Source: Streptomyces diastatochromogenes
GTDB taxonomy: Bacteria > Actinomycetota > Actinomycetes > Streptomycetales > Streptomycetaceae
DNA: 64,000 nucleotides
Reading direction: 5' to 3'
Assembly: GCA_026913215.1 (NCBI GenBank)
Contig: JAPTYK010000001.1
Location: forward strand, 3,844,001 to 3,908,000
The position numbers were made by a program, and so were the translations under genes. The notes under the pieces are model-generated. The model was not told the DNA's origin and did not search any database. It saw only the letters and a list, made by a program, of their open reading frames with translations. This document shows, in pieces, positions 36,247 through 45,691 of the stretch (positions within the stretch are counted from its first letter, which is position 1; every line of letters starts with the position of its first letter).

Positions 36247-37179
36247 TCAGGCCCGACCGTCCTGGGCCCTCGCCAGCCAGTCGGAGGCCTCCATGAACTC
36301 CACGTCCGAAGTCCCCCGCCGCAGCGCCCGCACGTCCTCGACCGCGACGCCCGCCCGCGGGTACGAGCCGAGGAACCGCACCCGGGGCAGATCCGCTTGA
36401 GGCCCATCAGCGCCTCGCCCACCCGCCGGTCCGAGATATGGCCCTCCGCGTCCACCGCGAAGCAGTAGTTCCCGATCCCCGCTCCCGTGGGCCGGGACTG
36501 GATCAGCATCAGGTTCACCCCACGCACCGCGAACTCCTGGAGCAGTTCGAGGAGGGCACCCGGATGATCGTCACCCAGCCACAGCACCACCGAGGTCTTG
36601 TCCGCACCCGTCGGCGCCGCCGGCCGGGCGGCCGGCCCACGAGCACGAACCGCGTCTCGGCGTTCTCCGCGTCGTGGATCTCGGTCACCAGCGCTTCGAG
36701 GCCGTACGTCGCCGCCGCGAACTCCCCGCGAAGGCGGCGTCGAACCGGCCCTCCCGCACGAGCCGCGCACCGTCCGCGTTGGAGGCCGCCGACTCCCACA
36801 CCGCGTCGGGCAGGTGCTTCCGCAGCCACTTGCGGACCTGCGGCTGGGCCACCGGGTGGCCCGTGACCGTCTTGATCTCCGAGAGCTGGGTCCCGGGCCG
36901 GACGAGCAGCGCGAAGGCGATCGGCAGGAGCACCTCGCGGTAGATCATCAGCGGCTCGCCGGAGGCCAGCTCGTCCAGGGTCGCGGTCACCCCGCCCTCG
37001 ACCGAGTTCTCGATCGGGACGAGCGCGGCGGCGGCCTCCCCGTTCCGTACGGCGTCGAGGGCGGCGGGGACCGAGACCATGGGGACGAGTTCCCGCGTCG
37101 CGGCCTCGGGCAGCGTGCGCAGCGCCGCTTCGGTGAAGGTGCCCTCGGGGCCGAGATAGGTGTACCGGGTGGCGGACAT
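36247..37179 (-). CDS. pheA: Prephenate dehydratase (three frameshifts)
   Basis: Converts prephenate to phenylpyruvate in phenylalanine synthesis, about 310 residues. The catalytic PDT domain begins YLGPEGTFTEAAL and includes VPIENSVEGGVTATLD. TRFVLVGRP ends it; the regulatory ACT domain (KTSVVLWLGDDHPGALLELLQEFAVRGVNL, here quoted only for its GALLELL core) follows, then RFLGSYPRAG and a C-terminal tail ending LARAQDGRA. The protein passes through all three frames at about 36720, 36630 and 36395, each shift equal to one missing base. It is downstream of dtpA by 111 bp. Confidence 0.9.
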
Positions 37180-37290
37180 ACCGTCACCCTAATGGTCGCC
37201 GTCCCGGCGGGCGGCCGCCCGAGCGGGGCCTCTCACCCCTCGGACGGAGGCCCGTGCGGGCCCGGCCGCCGCTTGCTCCGGGCCCTGTGG

Positions 37291-38553
37291 TCACGCCTCC
37301 AGGAGGCGCTGGCCCACGTACTCGCCCTCGGCGGGGCCGCCCGGCACCGCGAACAGGCCGCTGGCCTCGTGCCGGATGAACGCGGACAGCGCGTCGCCCC
37401 GGTCGAGCTTGCGCTGCACCGGGACGAAGCCCCGGAGCGGGTCCGCCTGCCAGCAGACGAAGAGGAGGCCCGCGTCCGGCGTCCCGTCCGGACCGATCCC
37501 GTCGTGGAAGGAGAACGGCCTGCGCAGCATCGCCGCCCCGCCGTTCTGTTCGGGGGCGGAGATCCGGGAGTGGGCGTTGTCCGGGATCACCGTCTTGCCG
37601 TCGGGGCCGAACTTGTTCAGGTCGAGCGGGGTGGTCTCGGAGCCGCCGGTGAGCGGGGCACCGTCGGACTTCCGGCGCCCGATGACCTTCTCCTGCCGGT
37701 CCAGCGGCAGCTTCTCCCAGTCGTCGAGCAGCATCCGGATCCGGCGCACCACCGCGTAGGAGCCGCCGGCCATCCATTCGGGGGAGCCGCCGCCCCCGGC
37801 CGGGACGAAGATCCGCTCGTCGAAGTCCGGGTCGGTGGGCTTGGGGTTGCCCGTGCCGTCGACCTGGCCCATCAGATTGCGGGCGGTCATCGGCTTCGCG
37901 GTGGCTCCGGCCGAGCGGTTGAAGCCGTTCATCTGCCAGCGCACCCGGGCCGCGTCCCCCGCGTCCTTCTGGACGGCGCGCAGCGCGTGGAAGGCGACGA
38001 GCGCGTCGTCGGCACCGATCTGCACCCAGAGGTCGCCCTCCGAGCGCCGGGGGTCCAGGGCGTCGGCGGAGAAGGCGGGCAGCGGGTCGAGCCCGGCGGG
38101 CCGGCGCGAGGCGAGCCCGGTGCGGTCGAAGAAGGTGCGGCCGAAGCCGAAGGTGACCGTGAGGGAGGAGGGGCCCGCGTCGAGCGCCACACCGGTGTCC
38201 CCGGCCGGGGCCTTGCCCGCCATCAGCACCTTCGCCGTGGCCGACCAGCGGCGCAGCAGGGCGGCGGCCTCCTTGCGGCCGGCGCCCGGGGCGAGGTCGA
38301 AGGCGATCAGATGGCCGCGGGACTGGAGCGGGGTGGTGATGCCGGCCTGATGTTTCCCGTGAAACATCACCGCGGTCGAGCCGACGGTGGTCAGGGCCGG
38401 GGCGCCGCCGGCTCCGGCGGTGTCCTCGCCGGACAGGGTCGCGGAGATCCCGGCGCCGCCGATCGCGCCGACGACGAGGCCGGCGGCGCCCGCCGCGCCG
38501 GCGGTGCCGAGCAGGCGCCGCCGGGAGAGATCGAGGTTGTCGCTGTCGGTCAC
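37291..38553 (-). CDS. dtpA: Tat-exported DyP-type haem peroxidase (DtpA/EfeB family)
   Basis: A 420-residue DyP peroxidase. The N-terminus has a twin-arginine signal (SRRRLLGTAGAAGAAGLV). The haem pocket is marked by GQVDGTGNP (GxxDG, distal Asp), proximal His in DNAHSRISAP and distal Arg in MLRRPFSFHDG. It starts five bases after copCD. In S. lividans a homologue in the same context (DtpA) is needed with EcuC and Sco for maturation of the copper oxidase GlxA, and this locus fits that role. A parS-like palindrome lies inside the gene at 38352-38365. Confidence 0.93.
   Translation of the reverse strand: MTDSDNLDLSRRRLLGTAGAAGAAGLVVGAIGGAGISATLSGEDTAGAGGAPALTTVGSTAVMFHGKHQAGITTPLQSRGHLIAFDLAPGAGRKEAAALLRRWSATAKVLMAGKAPAGDTGVALDAGPSSLTVTFGFGRTFFDRTGLASRRPAGLDPLPAFSADALDPRRSEGDLWVQIGADDALVAFHALRAVQKDAGDAARVRWQMNGFNRSAGATAKPMTARNLMGQVDGTGNPKPTDPDFDERIFVPAGGGGSPEWMAGGSYAVVRRIRMLLDDWEKLPLDRQEKVIGRRKSDGAPLTGGSETTPLDLNKFGPDGKTVIPDNAHSRISAPEQNGGAAMLRRPFSFHDGIGPDGTPDAGLLFVCWQADPLRGFVPVQRKLDRGDALSAFIRHEASGLFAVPGGPAEGEYVGQRLLEA
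38352..38365. promoter_or_regulatory. parS-like site, one mismatch, inside dtpA
   Basis: GTTTCCCGTGAAAC differs from the parS consensus at one base and extends to TGATGTTTC-CCGT-GAAACATCA. It encodes part of the nonconserved segment VMFHGKH just after the Tat signal. Confidence 0.6.
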
Positions 38554-38558
38554 GTGCT

Positions 38559-40577
38559 TCAGCCGATCTTCACGTTCTTGTCGATGGTGGTCTGGTCGAT
38601 CTCGGAGGTACGGACGGTCACCTGGACCTTCCAGTCGCCCGGCATCGGGAACTGGACGCCGCTCGCGCTCCAGTGCCCGGTCTGGATCCGGTCGGGGGCG
38701 ACGGGCAGCGGGCCCAGGTCCTTCGCCTCCAGGGTGAGGGCGACCTTGATCTCGGGGACGTCCAGCGGCTTGCCGTTGGGGCGCTCGACGAAGATGTGGA
38801 GCGCGTTGGCGCCGGTGCGGCCGGGGTCGAGGCTGAGACGCACGACGCCCTTGCCGTCGACGCCGCCGGTGTCGAAGGGCAGCCGGATGTCGACGGGCCG
38901 GTCGGGTACGGCGGCCGGGCCGGAGACGCCGCCGGCCCGTCCGGCCTCCTCCTCGGTGCGGCCGGGCTCGGTCGCGGTGAGGACGGTGGTCACGGCGAGG
39001 AGGACGACGGCGACGGCGGCCTCGGTCAGCACCGAGCGGCGCAGACCGGTCCGCTCGGGGTCGGCGTCCCGCTCCCGCTTGCGCCGGGCGGTGGCCACGG
39101 CGGCCCGCTGCCGGGCGAGCTGCGCGGCCCGCTCGGGGTCGGTGTCGGAGTCGGCGACCGTGGTGCCCGGGGCCTTGCCGTCGGGGTCGGTGTCGGTGTC
39201 GGTGGAGTCCGGGGCCTTGCCGTCGGGGTCGGTGTCGGTGGCGTCCGGGGCCTCGTCCAGGACCTCGCTCTCGTCGGCGCCCTCGTCTTCCGCGTCCGTC
39301 GCGTCCGGCCCCTCCGGCGCGTCGGCTTCCCGGGGCGTCGGGTCCGCCAGGCGGCGGGTCCAGCGGCGGGAGATCCAGGCGATGCCGACGAGGACCGCCA
39401 TGAGGCCGATCTTGACGAGGAGCAGCTGCCCGTACCGGGTGCCGGTCAGCGCGGACCAGGAGCCGACCTGGCGCCAGGACTGGTAGAGGCCGGTGGCGGC
39501 GAGGACGAGGACGGAGCCGAAGGCGACCTGGAGAAGCGTTCGACGGCGGAGCGTTCGACGGACGGCGCCCGGTAGAGGGCGACGAGCAGCACGGTGAGGC
39601 CGCCGAGCCAGGCGGCGACGGCGAGGAGGTGCAGGACGTCGACGGGCATGGCGACGCCGGGCTGGAGGCCGGTGGAGGCGTGCTCGGCCAGGGCCCAGGT
39701 CCCGGCGATGCCGGCGGCGACGACGGTGCCGCCGATGCCGAGGCCGAAGGCGAGGTCCTTCTTCTCCTTCGGGTCGGTGCGCTTGGCGTAGGCGCCGAAG
39801 AGGACGGCCACGAAGAGCGCGGCCGCGCCGAGCAGCAGCAGCCGGGAGGTGAGCGCGGCGCCGGTCTTCGTCTCCAGGACGGCCTTCAGGCCCGCCAGGT
39901 CGAAGGCGTCGGCGAGCTTCCCGGAGCCGGTGTAGGGGCTGCGCAGGAGCAGCAGCACCAGGGTGGAGCCGGTGAGGGTCAGCCAGCCCCGGACCACCGT
40001 CTGCTGGACGGGGCGGACGCTCGCGCCGCGCGGCCAGCAGACCAGGACGAAGGCGCCGCCGCCGACGAGGACGACGAAACCGGCGTAGGAGAGGTAGCGG
40101 GCGATGCCGTAGAGGACGCCGACCAGGCCGCCGCCGGCGGTCTGGTCGGGCACGGCGACGGAGGTGGCGGAGGGGGCGCCGATGGAGAAGGTGAAGGCAC
40201 CGGCGACGGGATGGCTGTCGGCCGAGACGGCCTGCCAGGCGACGGTGTACGTGCCGTCGGGCAGTCCGGCGCGGAGGACCGCGCCGTACCGGACGACGGA
40301 GCCGCTGCACAGGTCCTGTATCTCGCCGGTGTCGGCCCGGCGGCCGGCCGGGTCGAGGACCCGGATGGAGTCGGTGCCCATGGCGACCTGTTCGGAGAAG
40401 GTCAGGTTGACCTCCTTGGGGCGACGGCGACCACCGCCCCGTCCTTCGGGTCGCTGCCGGTGAGCGCCGCGTGCGCGGAGGCGGGGCGGCGCCGGCGAGC
40501 AGCGTGCCGAGGAGCGCGGCCGCGAGGATCAGCAGCCGGGCCAGGGCGGTGCCGAGGCGCGGGGCGGTGGTTGTCAT
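38559..40577 (-). CDS. CopC-CopD fusion (YcnJ-like) copper transport protein (three frameshifts)
   Basis: About 673 residues. A signal peptide is followed by a CopC domain whose mature end should be HAALTGSDPKDG (copper-binding N-terminal His), then an eight-helix CopD membrane domain (GIARYLSYAGFVVLVGGGAF; LHLLAVAAWLGGL). An acidic cytoplasmic loop with TDTDPDGKAP repeats precedes a last helix and an extracellular beta domain ending DKNVKIG. Shifts near 40490, 40420 and 39537 each equal one missing base. It presumably moves copper across the membrane for the cluster's extracellular enzymes. Confidence 0.88.
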   Translation of the reverse strand: MTTTAPRLGTALARLLILAAALLGTLLAGAAPPPRTRRSPAATRRTGRWSPSPQGGQPDLLRTGRHGHRLHPGPRPGRPPGRHRRDTGPVQRLRRPVRRGPPRRTARRHVHRRLAGRLGRQPSRRRCLHLLHRRPLRHLRRRARPDRRRRPGRRPLRHRPLPLLRRFRRPRRRRRLRPGLLAARRERPPRPADGGPGLADPHRLHPGAAAPAQPLHRLREARRRLRPGGPEGRPGDEDRRRAHLPAAAARRGRALRGRPLRRLRQAHRPEGEEGPRLRPRHRRHRRRRRHRRDLGPGRARLHRPPARRRHARRRPAPPRRRRLARRPHRAARRPLPGAVRRTLRRRTLLQVAFGSVLVLAATGLYQSWRQVGSWSALTGTRYGQLLLVKIGLMAVLVGIAWISRRWTRRLADPTPREADAPEGPDATDAEDEGADESEVLDEAPDATDTDPDGKAPDSTDTDTDPDGKAPGTTVADSDTDPERAAQLARQRAAVATARRKRERDADPERTGLRRSVLTEAAVAVVLLAVTTVLTATEPGRTEEEAGRAGGVSGPAAVPDRPVDIRLPFDTGGVDGKGVVRLSLDPGRTGANALHIFVERPNGKPLDVPEIKVALTLEAKDLGPLPVAPDRIQTGHWSASGVQFPMPGDWKVQVTVRTSEIDQTTIDKNVKIG

Positions 40578-40601
40578 CTCTGAGTCACTCCGTCAACGAG
40601 C

Positions 40602-41054
40602 TCAGTGCTGCTGCGGGTTGTGGTTGGGTGCTTCGACGGGAACGTCGACCTTGATCGGGTCGGACTTCTCGAAGTGCAGCTCGATGCTGACCTTCTCGCC
40701 CTGCTTCGGCTTCGACTTCAGCTCCATGAACATGATGTGGTTGCCGCCACGGGCCAGGGAGAGTTCGCCGTTCGCGGGGATGTCGAAGGACTTCACCTGC
40801 TGCATCTTCTGGTTCTTCGTCTCGTGCATGGTGATGTCGTCCGAGAGCGGGCTGGTGACGGAGGTGAGCCTGTCCGCCGTGTCGCCGTCGTTCTTGATGG
40901 TGAGGAAGCCACCGGCCATGTCCATCACCGGCTGGGGCATGAACGCGCCGCTGACCTCCAGGTCGGGCTTGCTGTCGGAGGACGAGCACCCGGTCAGCGC
41001 GAGCGCGGCGGCGAGGGCCACGGCGGCGGACAGGGCGGTGGTGCGGCGGGTCAC
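40602..41054 (-). CDS. ecuC: Extracellular copper chaperone, PCu(A)C-type lipoprotein
   Basis: A 150-residue lipoprotein with lipobox LTGC after a hydrophobic signal. The PCuAC domain contains the Cu(I) ligands in PQPVMDMAGGF, DDITMHETKNQKMQQV (His and Met) and GGNHIMFMELK. The GTG start overlaps the sco stop. In S. lividans, EcuC passes Cu(I) to Sco. A His-rich tail (APNHNPQQH) may add binding capacity. Confidence 0.9.
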   Translation of the reverse strand: MTRRTTALSAAVALAAALALTGCSSSDSKPDLEVSGAFMPQPVMDMAGGFLTIKNDGDTADRLTSVTSPLSDDITMHETKNQKMQQVKSFDIPANGELSLARGGNHIMFMELKSKPKQGEKVSIELHFEKSDPIKVDVPVEAPNHNPQQH

Positions 41055-41770
41055 GGGTTCTCCCCCTTGATGATCTTCGGCAGGTCCTTGGCGTAGTCCT
41101 CGACGCTCGCGTCCTCGCCGTACAGGACGTAGCCCTGGTCGGTGGTGGGCGAGAAGGCGATCACCTGGGCGCCGTGCATGGAGACGACGTTGCCGTCCTT
41201 GTCCTTCGTCGGCGGATCGATGCCGATGCCGATCTGCCGGGCCCCCGCCTGGATGGCGGAGAAGTCGCCGGTGAGACCGGTGAAGGAGGGGTCGCCGGCG
41301 GCGGGCAGCCACTTGGCGAGCTCGGCGGAGGTGTCCCGCTCGGGGTCGGTGGTGACGAAGACGACCTGGAGCTTGTCCTGGTCGGCCTTGGGGAGCTGCT
41401 TCTTGGCGATGGCGATGTTGCTCATCGTCAGGGGGCAGACGTCGGGGCAGTGCGTGTAGCCGAAGTAGATGAGGGTCGGCTTGCCCTTGGTCCGCTCGCG
41501 CAGGTCGTACTTCTGGCCCTTGGTGTCGGTGAGGACGAGCGCGGGCTTGGTGAACGGCCGGTCGAGGACGGTGGCGGCCCTGGTGGAGTCGGTGCCGCCG
41601 GAGACCTCGGCGACGGCCGAGCCGGTGCCCGCCGGCTTGTCGTCGTTGCCGCCGAGGCCGACGGCCGCGACGACGCCGATCGCGGCGACGATCGCGGCGG
41701 TCGCGATGATCAGCGGCGTGCGCCGCCCGGGGCGGGCCGTGGCCGCCCCGGGCGTCTTCTCTTCAGACAT
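41051..41770 (-). CDS. sco: Sco/SenC copper chaperone
   Basis: A 239-residue thioredoxin-fold protein with one N-terminal membrane anchor (LIIATAAIVAAIGVVAAVG). The copper-binding motif CPDVCP and the distal His (VVSMHGAQV) are present. It delivers copper to cytochrome c oxidase CuA sites and, in streptomycetes, to GlxA. It is 35 bp downstream of ycnI and overlaps ecuC. Confidence 0.93.
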   Translation of the reverse strand: MSEEKTPGAATARPGRRTPLIIATAAIVAAIGVVAAVGLGGNDDKPAGTGSAVAEVSGGTDSTRAATVLDRPFTKPALVLTDTKGQKYDLRERTKGKPTLIYFGYTHCPDVCPLTMSNIAIAKKQLPKADQDKLQVVFVTTDPERDTSAELAKWLPAAGDPSFTGLTGDFSAIQAGARQIGIGIDPPTKDKDGNVVSMHGAQVIAFSPTTDQGYVLYGEDASVEDYAKDLPKIIKGENP

Positions 41771-41805
41771 GGTGCTTCTTCCGGATGTCGGGTGGGGTGC
41801 GGCCG

Positions 41806-42557
41806 TCAGGCCGAGCGGCGACGACCGGCGAGGACGCCGAAGGCGACACCGGCGATGCCGACGAGGATGCCGACGACGCCGAGGACCCGGGCGGTGGTGT
41901 CGGAGCCCGAGGAGGCGGCGGCGGTCTCCTCGTGGTCGGCCGACTTGTCGTCGTGGCCGGCCTTCTCGTCCTTCTCGGCGGCGCCGCCGTGGTGGTCCTC
42001 GTCGGCGGAGGCGGCGGAGAGCTTCAGGACGGGGGCCGGGCTCTCCGGCTCCTCGGCGCCGTCCTTCTGCTCCTCGATCCAGCGCACGACCTCCTTGTTG
42101 TCGTACGTCTGGATCGCCTTGAGGACCAGCTGGTCGGTGTCCTCCGGCAGCTGGCCGAGGAGAGCGGGAACTGCTGGAACTGGCCGGGGCCGATCTTCGA
42201 GCCGTCGGCGGTCCAGGTGACCTTGGAGACGGCCTCGTTGATCTTCTTGCCGTGCATCTCCAGCGGCTTGGCGAGCTTGCTCTTGGTGACGTCGATCTTC
42301 CAGCCGGGGAGGGGCTGCGGCATGACGGAGGCCAGCGGGTGGTCGAGCGGGAAGTTGACCTCCAGCTTCACGGTGGAGGCGTCGTCGCGCTCGTTCGGGA
42401 CCTTGATGTTGACGGTCGCGTAGCCGCCCTTGGCCGCCTCGCCCACCGGCTGCACGCCGACGTGCGCGAAGGCGGTGCCGGACAGCAGCACCACGGAGGA
42501 GAGGGCGATGCCGCCGGCGAGGGCGGTGCGGGTGGCGGAGATACGGGAAACGCTCAT
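41806..42557 (-). CDS. YcnI-family copper-binding membrane protein (frameshift near 42167)
   Basis: About 250 residues. The signal peptide ends TAFAHVGVQP; cleavage after Ala would expose the N-terminal His that binds copper in YcnI. A DUF1775 domain (FPLDHPLASVMPQPLPGW) follows, then a His/Asp/Glu-rich tail (DEDHHGG, GHDDKSADHEE) and a C-terminal membrane helix with RRR. One missing base near 42167 joins two frames. It is the first gene of the ycnI-sco-ecuC-copCD-dtpA run. Confidence 0.87.
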
Positions 42558-42572
42558 GGCAGGAGAACTCCA

Positions 42573-42600
42573 GCTCGAAGGAATCGAAGGATTCGAAGGA
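42573..42600. repeat. Three 9-bp direct repeats upstream of ycnI
   Basis: On the minus strand TTCGAATCC, TTCGATTCC and TTCGAGCTG follow one another with 9-bp periodicity 16-43 bases before the ycnI start. They may be an operator or simply leader sequence. Confidence 0.4.
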
Positions 42601-42691
42601 AGGTGGCGGAGTCCGGCGCCCGGGGACGGAGGTCCCGCGTGGGCGTGCGGACGTGCGCGGCCCACTCCCGTCGAGCGGTGAGCGGTCCGCG

Positions 42692-43481
42692 TCAGGCTGC
42701 GAGGACGCAGGGGCGGCCGGGGGCCGCGCCTGATCACCATGTGCTGGAGTGCCTCGGCCGCCGGCGGCGGCGAGGAGTCGGCGGCGGTGCCCAGGGCCCG
42801 CCGCGGTCCCGTGCGCGGAGCCGCCGGCAGCCCGGCGAGCAGGGCCCGTACGAGACGGAGCGCGGCCCGCAGGGAGCGCACGAGGGCGCATTCGGCGAGC
42901 TCCGTCGCCCCTGCTCGGAGAGTTCCACCAGCCGGCCGAGGGCGCGGTCGCCGCGGCGCAGCAGCCAGCCCGTGGCCAGGGCGGCCAGGAGGTGGCCGAG
43001 GAGCATGGGCAGGCCGGGCAGCACCTCACCGGCGGGCGAGGCCGCCATGGCCGCGTGTCCCATGGCCGCGTGCCCCAGGGGGCGTGCGCGGCCGTGGGGA
43101 CGACCCCGGCGTCGGCGAGGATCCGCGCGGCGTCGGTGGGGTCGAGGCCGCGGGCCCCGCTCCGCAGACCAGCCGGGCGGCCATCCGTACGAGGGCGTCG
43201 TCGGCCTGGCCGCTCAGGGCGAGCTGTCGCTGTCCGAGCCCGAAGAGGACGTGCAGGGCGAGCTGTCCGCCCGCCAGGGCGCCGACGACGAAGCCGAGGG
43301 AGCGTTCCCGGTCGGCGAAGAGGACGGTGACGCCGAAGACGCCGAGGAAACCGGCGACGACGGTCCACAGGGCGATCCCCGCGCAGGCGGCGAGGGCGTG
43401 TCCCAGCGCGGACAGCACGACGCAGACCGCGGTGAACACCGCGGCCCTCAGCAGCCGTGGAGCGAGCGCGGGGGCAGTCAT
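42692..43481 (-). CDS. Hypothetical integral membrane protein (multiple frameshifts)
   Basis: From ATG 43481 the first helices are clear (LLRAAVFTAVCVVLSALGHALAACAGIALWTVV in pieces; GALAGGQLALHVLFGLGQ). After about 43155 the reading passes through at least four more frame changes to segments LPMLLGHLLAALATGWLLRRG and LRAALRLVRALLAGLP, and probably ends VLAA at 42692. It belongs to a family found beside ycnI in streptomycetes, function unknown. It possibly takes part in copper handling, given its position upstream of ycnI. Confidence 0.6.
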
Positions 43482-43552
43482 GGCGGCCCCATCATCGCAC
43501 CACGCGCAAGACCGCCATGAGGCAGGTCCGGAAGGTCGCCCTTGGGCCTCTT

Positions 43553-43593
43553 CGCGGTGACATACGCCGGAGCTCCGCGGTGACATACACCGG
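43553..43593. repeat. 18-bp direct repeat in a divergent promoter region
   Basis: CGCGGTGACATACGCCGG (43553-43570) and CGCGGTGACATACACCGG (43576-43593) are 17/18 identical with a 23-bp period (about two helix turns). They lie between the divergent membrane protein and HATPase genes. Confidence 0.65.
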
Positions 43594-43707
43594 CGCGGGC
43601 GCCGGGTCATCCGCCGAACGAGCGCTCTTGACGGCTTTCCGCGCTTACGGGGGGTCCGCTCCGGCAATACGTATCGGTATGTCGAGCCGCTGCCGGGAGG
43701 CTGGAGC

Positions 43708-44154
43708 ATGAGCATCTGGTGGTCACTCCATCTGCGGCGCGAGGCCGCGAGCGTGCCGCTGGCGCGGAGGCTTCTGCTGGGCACGATGGAGACGGCGGGT
43801 GTCGATCCCGACGTGTCGTACGAGTTGTCGGTCGCGTTGACCGAGGCGTGTGCCAACGCCGTCGAGCACGGCGGCGGGGCCGGACCCCGGGAGCCGGGCG
43901 GGGCGTACCGGGTGACGGCGTACCTGGACGGCGAGACCTGCCGCATCGAGGTCGCGGACTCGGGCCCGGGTTTCCCGGGAAGGGCGGCTCCGGCGGCCCC
44001 GTCGGACGAGGCCGAGCACGGCCGGGGCCTGCGGCTGATCGAGGAGCTGTCCGATCACGTCCAGTTCGGCAACCGTTCGGGCCGGGGCGGCGCGGTGGTC
44101 AGCTTCGACAAGATCCTGAAGTGGCGGGACAGCCCGTCGCTCCTGCTGGCCTGA
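43708..44154 (+). CDS. RsbW-like ATP-binding (HATPase_c) anti-sigma regulator
   Basis: A 148-residue GHKL ATPase of the stand-alone anti-sigma factor type. The N box is ALTEACANAVEHG, the G1 box EVADSGPGFPG, and the G2 box GRGLRLIEELSDHV. Proteins of this type phosphorylate anti-anti-sigma factors or bind a sigma factor. The ATG follows a GGAGG-type site. A PP2C-type SpoIIE phosphatase gene 2 kb away and another HATPase gene at 50.8 kb suggest a partner-switching network. Confidence 0.87.
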   Translation: MSIWWSLHLRREAASVPLARRLLLGTMETAGVDPDVSYELSVALTEACANAVEHGGGAGPREPGGAYRVTAYLDGETCRIEVADSGPGFPGRAAPAAPSDEAEHGRGLRLIEELSDHVQFGNRSGRGGAVVSFDKILKWRDSPSLLLA

Positions 44155-44170
44155 AATGTTGGCCTGAAGG

Positions 44171-44204
44171 GAAGGGCCCCGCCGGTCGGTCGGCGGGGCC
44201 CTTC
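44171..44204. terminator. Strong bidirectional terminator
   Basis: GAAGGGCCCCGCCG (44171-44184) and CGGCGGGGCCCTTC (44191-44204) form a perfect 14-bp stem with a 6-base loop between convergent genes. Confidence 0.9.
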
Positions 44205-44224
44205 GGTTCCAACGTACGCGGGGA

Positions 44225-45691
44225 TCAGCCCTTCAGCGCGGCCATCCACGCCTCGACCTCTTCGGCGCGTCGCGGCAGCGCCTCGGAGAGGTTCCGGTTG
44301 CCGTCCTCGGTGACGAGGATGTCGTCCTCGATCCGGACGCCGATGCCGCGGTACTCCTCGGGCACGGTCAGGTCGTCGGCCTGGAAGTACAGACCGGGCT
44401 CGACGGTCAGGCACATGCCCGGTTCGAGCGTGGTGTTCACGTACTTCTCGGTGCGCGCGGCGGCGCAGTCGTGGACGTCCATGCCGAGCATGTGGCCGGT
44501 GCCGTGCAGGGTCCAGCGGCGCTGGAGGCCGAGCTCCAGGACGCGCTCGACCGGGCCCTCGACGAGGCCCCACTCGACGAGCTTCTCGGCGAGGACGCGC
44601 TGGGCGGCGTCGTGGAAGTCGCGGTAGGAGGCGCCGGGCTTCACCGCGGCGATGCCGGCCTCCTGCGCCTCGTACACGGCGTCGTAGATCTTGCGCTGGA
44701 TGTCGCTGTACCGGCCGTTGATCGGCAGGGTGCGGGTGATGTCGGCGGTGTAGAGCTCGGTGGTCTCCACGCCGGCGTCGAGCAGCAGCAGGTCGCCGGA
44801 GCGGACCGGGCCGTCGTTGCGGACCCAGTGCAGGGTGCAGGCGTGCGGTCCGGCGGCGGCGATGGAGCCGTAGCCGATGTCGTTGCCCTCGACGCGGGCG
44901 CGCAGGAAGAACGTGCCCTCGATGTAGCGCTCGCTGGTGGCCTCGGCCTTGTCGAGGACCTTGACGACGTCCTCGAAGCCGCGGGCGGTGGAGGCGCAGG
45001 CCTTCTCCAGCTCGGCGATCTCGAAGGCGTCCTTCACGAGGCGGGCCTCGGAGAGGAAGATCCGCAGTTCCTCGTCGCGCTCGGCGGTGACCTTGTCGGT
45101 CAGGGCGGCCTCGATGCCGGCGTCGTGGCCGCGGACGGCGCGGACGGGGCCGGTGGCCTCCTTGAGGGCCTCGGCGAGCTCGCGCACGTCCTTGGCGGGG
45201 ACGCCGAGGAGCTGCTCGGCCTCGGCGAGGGAGTGGCGGCGGCCGACCCACAGCTCGCCCTGGCCGTCGAGCCAGAACTCGCCGTTCTCGCGGTTGGAGC
45301 GCGGCAGCAGGTAGATCGTGGCCTCGTGGCCGTCGGCCGTGGGCTCCAGGACGAGGACGCCGTCCTGGGTCTGGTCGCCGGTCAGGTACGCGTACTCGGT
45401 GGAGGCGCGGAAGGCGTACTCGGTGTCGTTCGACCGGGTCTTCAGGTTCCCGGCGGGGATCACCAGGCGCTCGCCCGGGAAGCGCGCGGAGAGCGCGGCG
45501 CGGCGGGCGGCGGTCTTGTCGGCCTGCGCGATCGGCGCGAGGCCGGTGAGCTCGGTGTCGGCCCAGCCGGACTTCATGTTCTCGGCGAGCTCGTCGGACA
45601 CGCCCGGGTAGAGGCCGTTCTTCCGCTGCTTGATCGCCTGCTCTTCGGTCTCGGTCTCTTCCGGGGTCTCCGGGGTGAGCTCCTCGGCCAC
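44225..45691 (-). CDS. pepP: Aminopeptidase P family (Xaa-Pro aminopeptidase)
   Basis: A 488-residue dinuclear-metal peptidase that removes N-terminal residues preceding proline. The AMP_N domain (about 50-190) is followed by the M24 domain. DLLLLDAGVETTELYTADITRTLP supplies the two Asp ligands; HGTGHMLGMDVHD, MCLTVEPGLYF and RIEDDILVTEDG supply the His and Glu ligands. All are intact. It starts at ATG 45691 and is the only gene in its unit. Confidence 0.95.
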   Translation of the reverse strand: MAEELTPETPEETETEEQAIKQRKNGLYPGVSDELAENMKSGWADTELTGLAPIAQADKTAARRAALSARFPGERLVIPAGNLKTRSNDTEYAFRASTEYAYLTGDQTQDGVLVLEPTADGHEATIYLLPRSNRENGEFWLDGQGELWVGRRHSLAEAEQLLGVPAKDVRELAEALKEATGPVRAVRGHDAGIEAALTDKVTAERDEELRIFLSEARLVKDAFEIAELEKACASTARGFEDVVKVLDKAEATSERYIEGTFFLRARVEGNDIGYGSIAAAGPHACTLHWVRNDGPVRSGDLLLLDAGVETTELYTADITRTLPINGRYSDIQRKIYDAVYEAQEAGIAAVKPGASYRDFHDAAQRVLAEKLVEWGLVEGPVERVLELGLQRRWTLHGTGHMLGMDVHDCAAARTEKYVNTTLEPGMCLTVEPGLYFQADDLTVPEEYRGIGVRIEDDILVTEDGNRNLSEALPRRAEEVEAWMAALKG

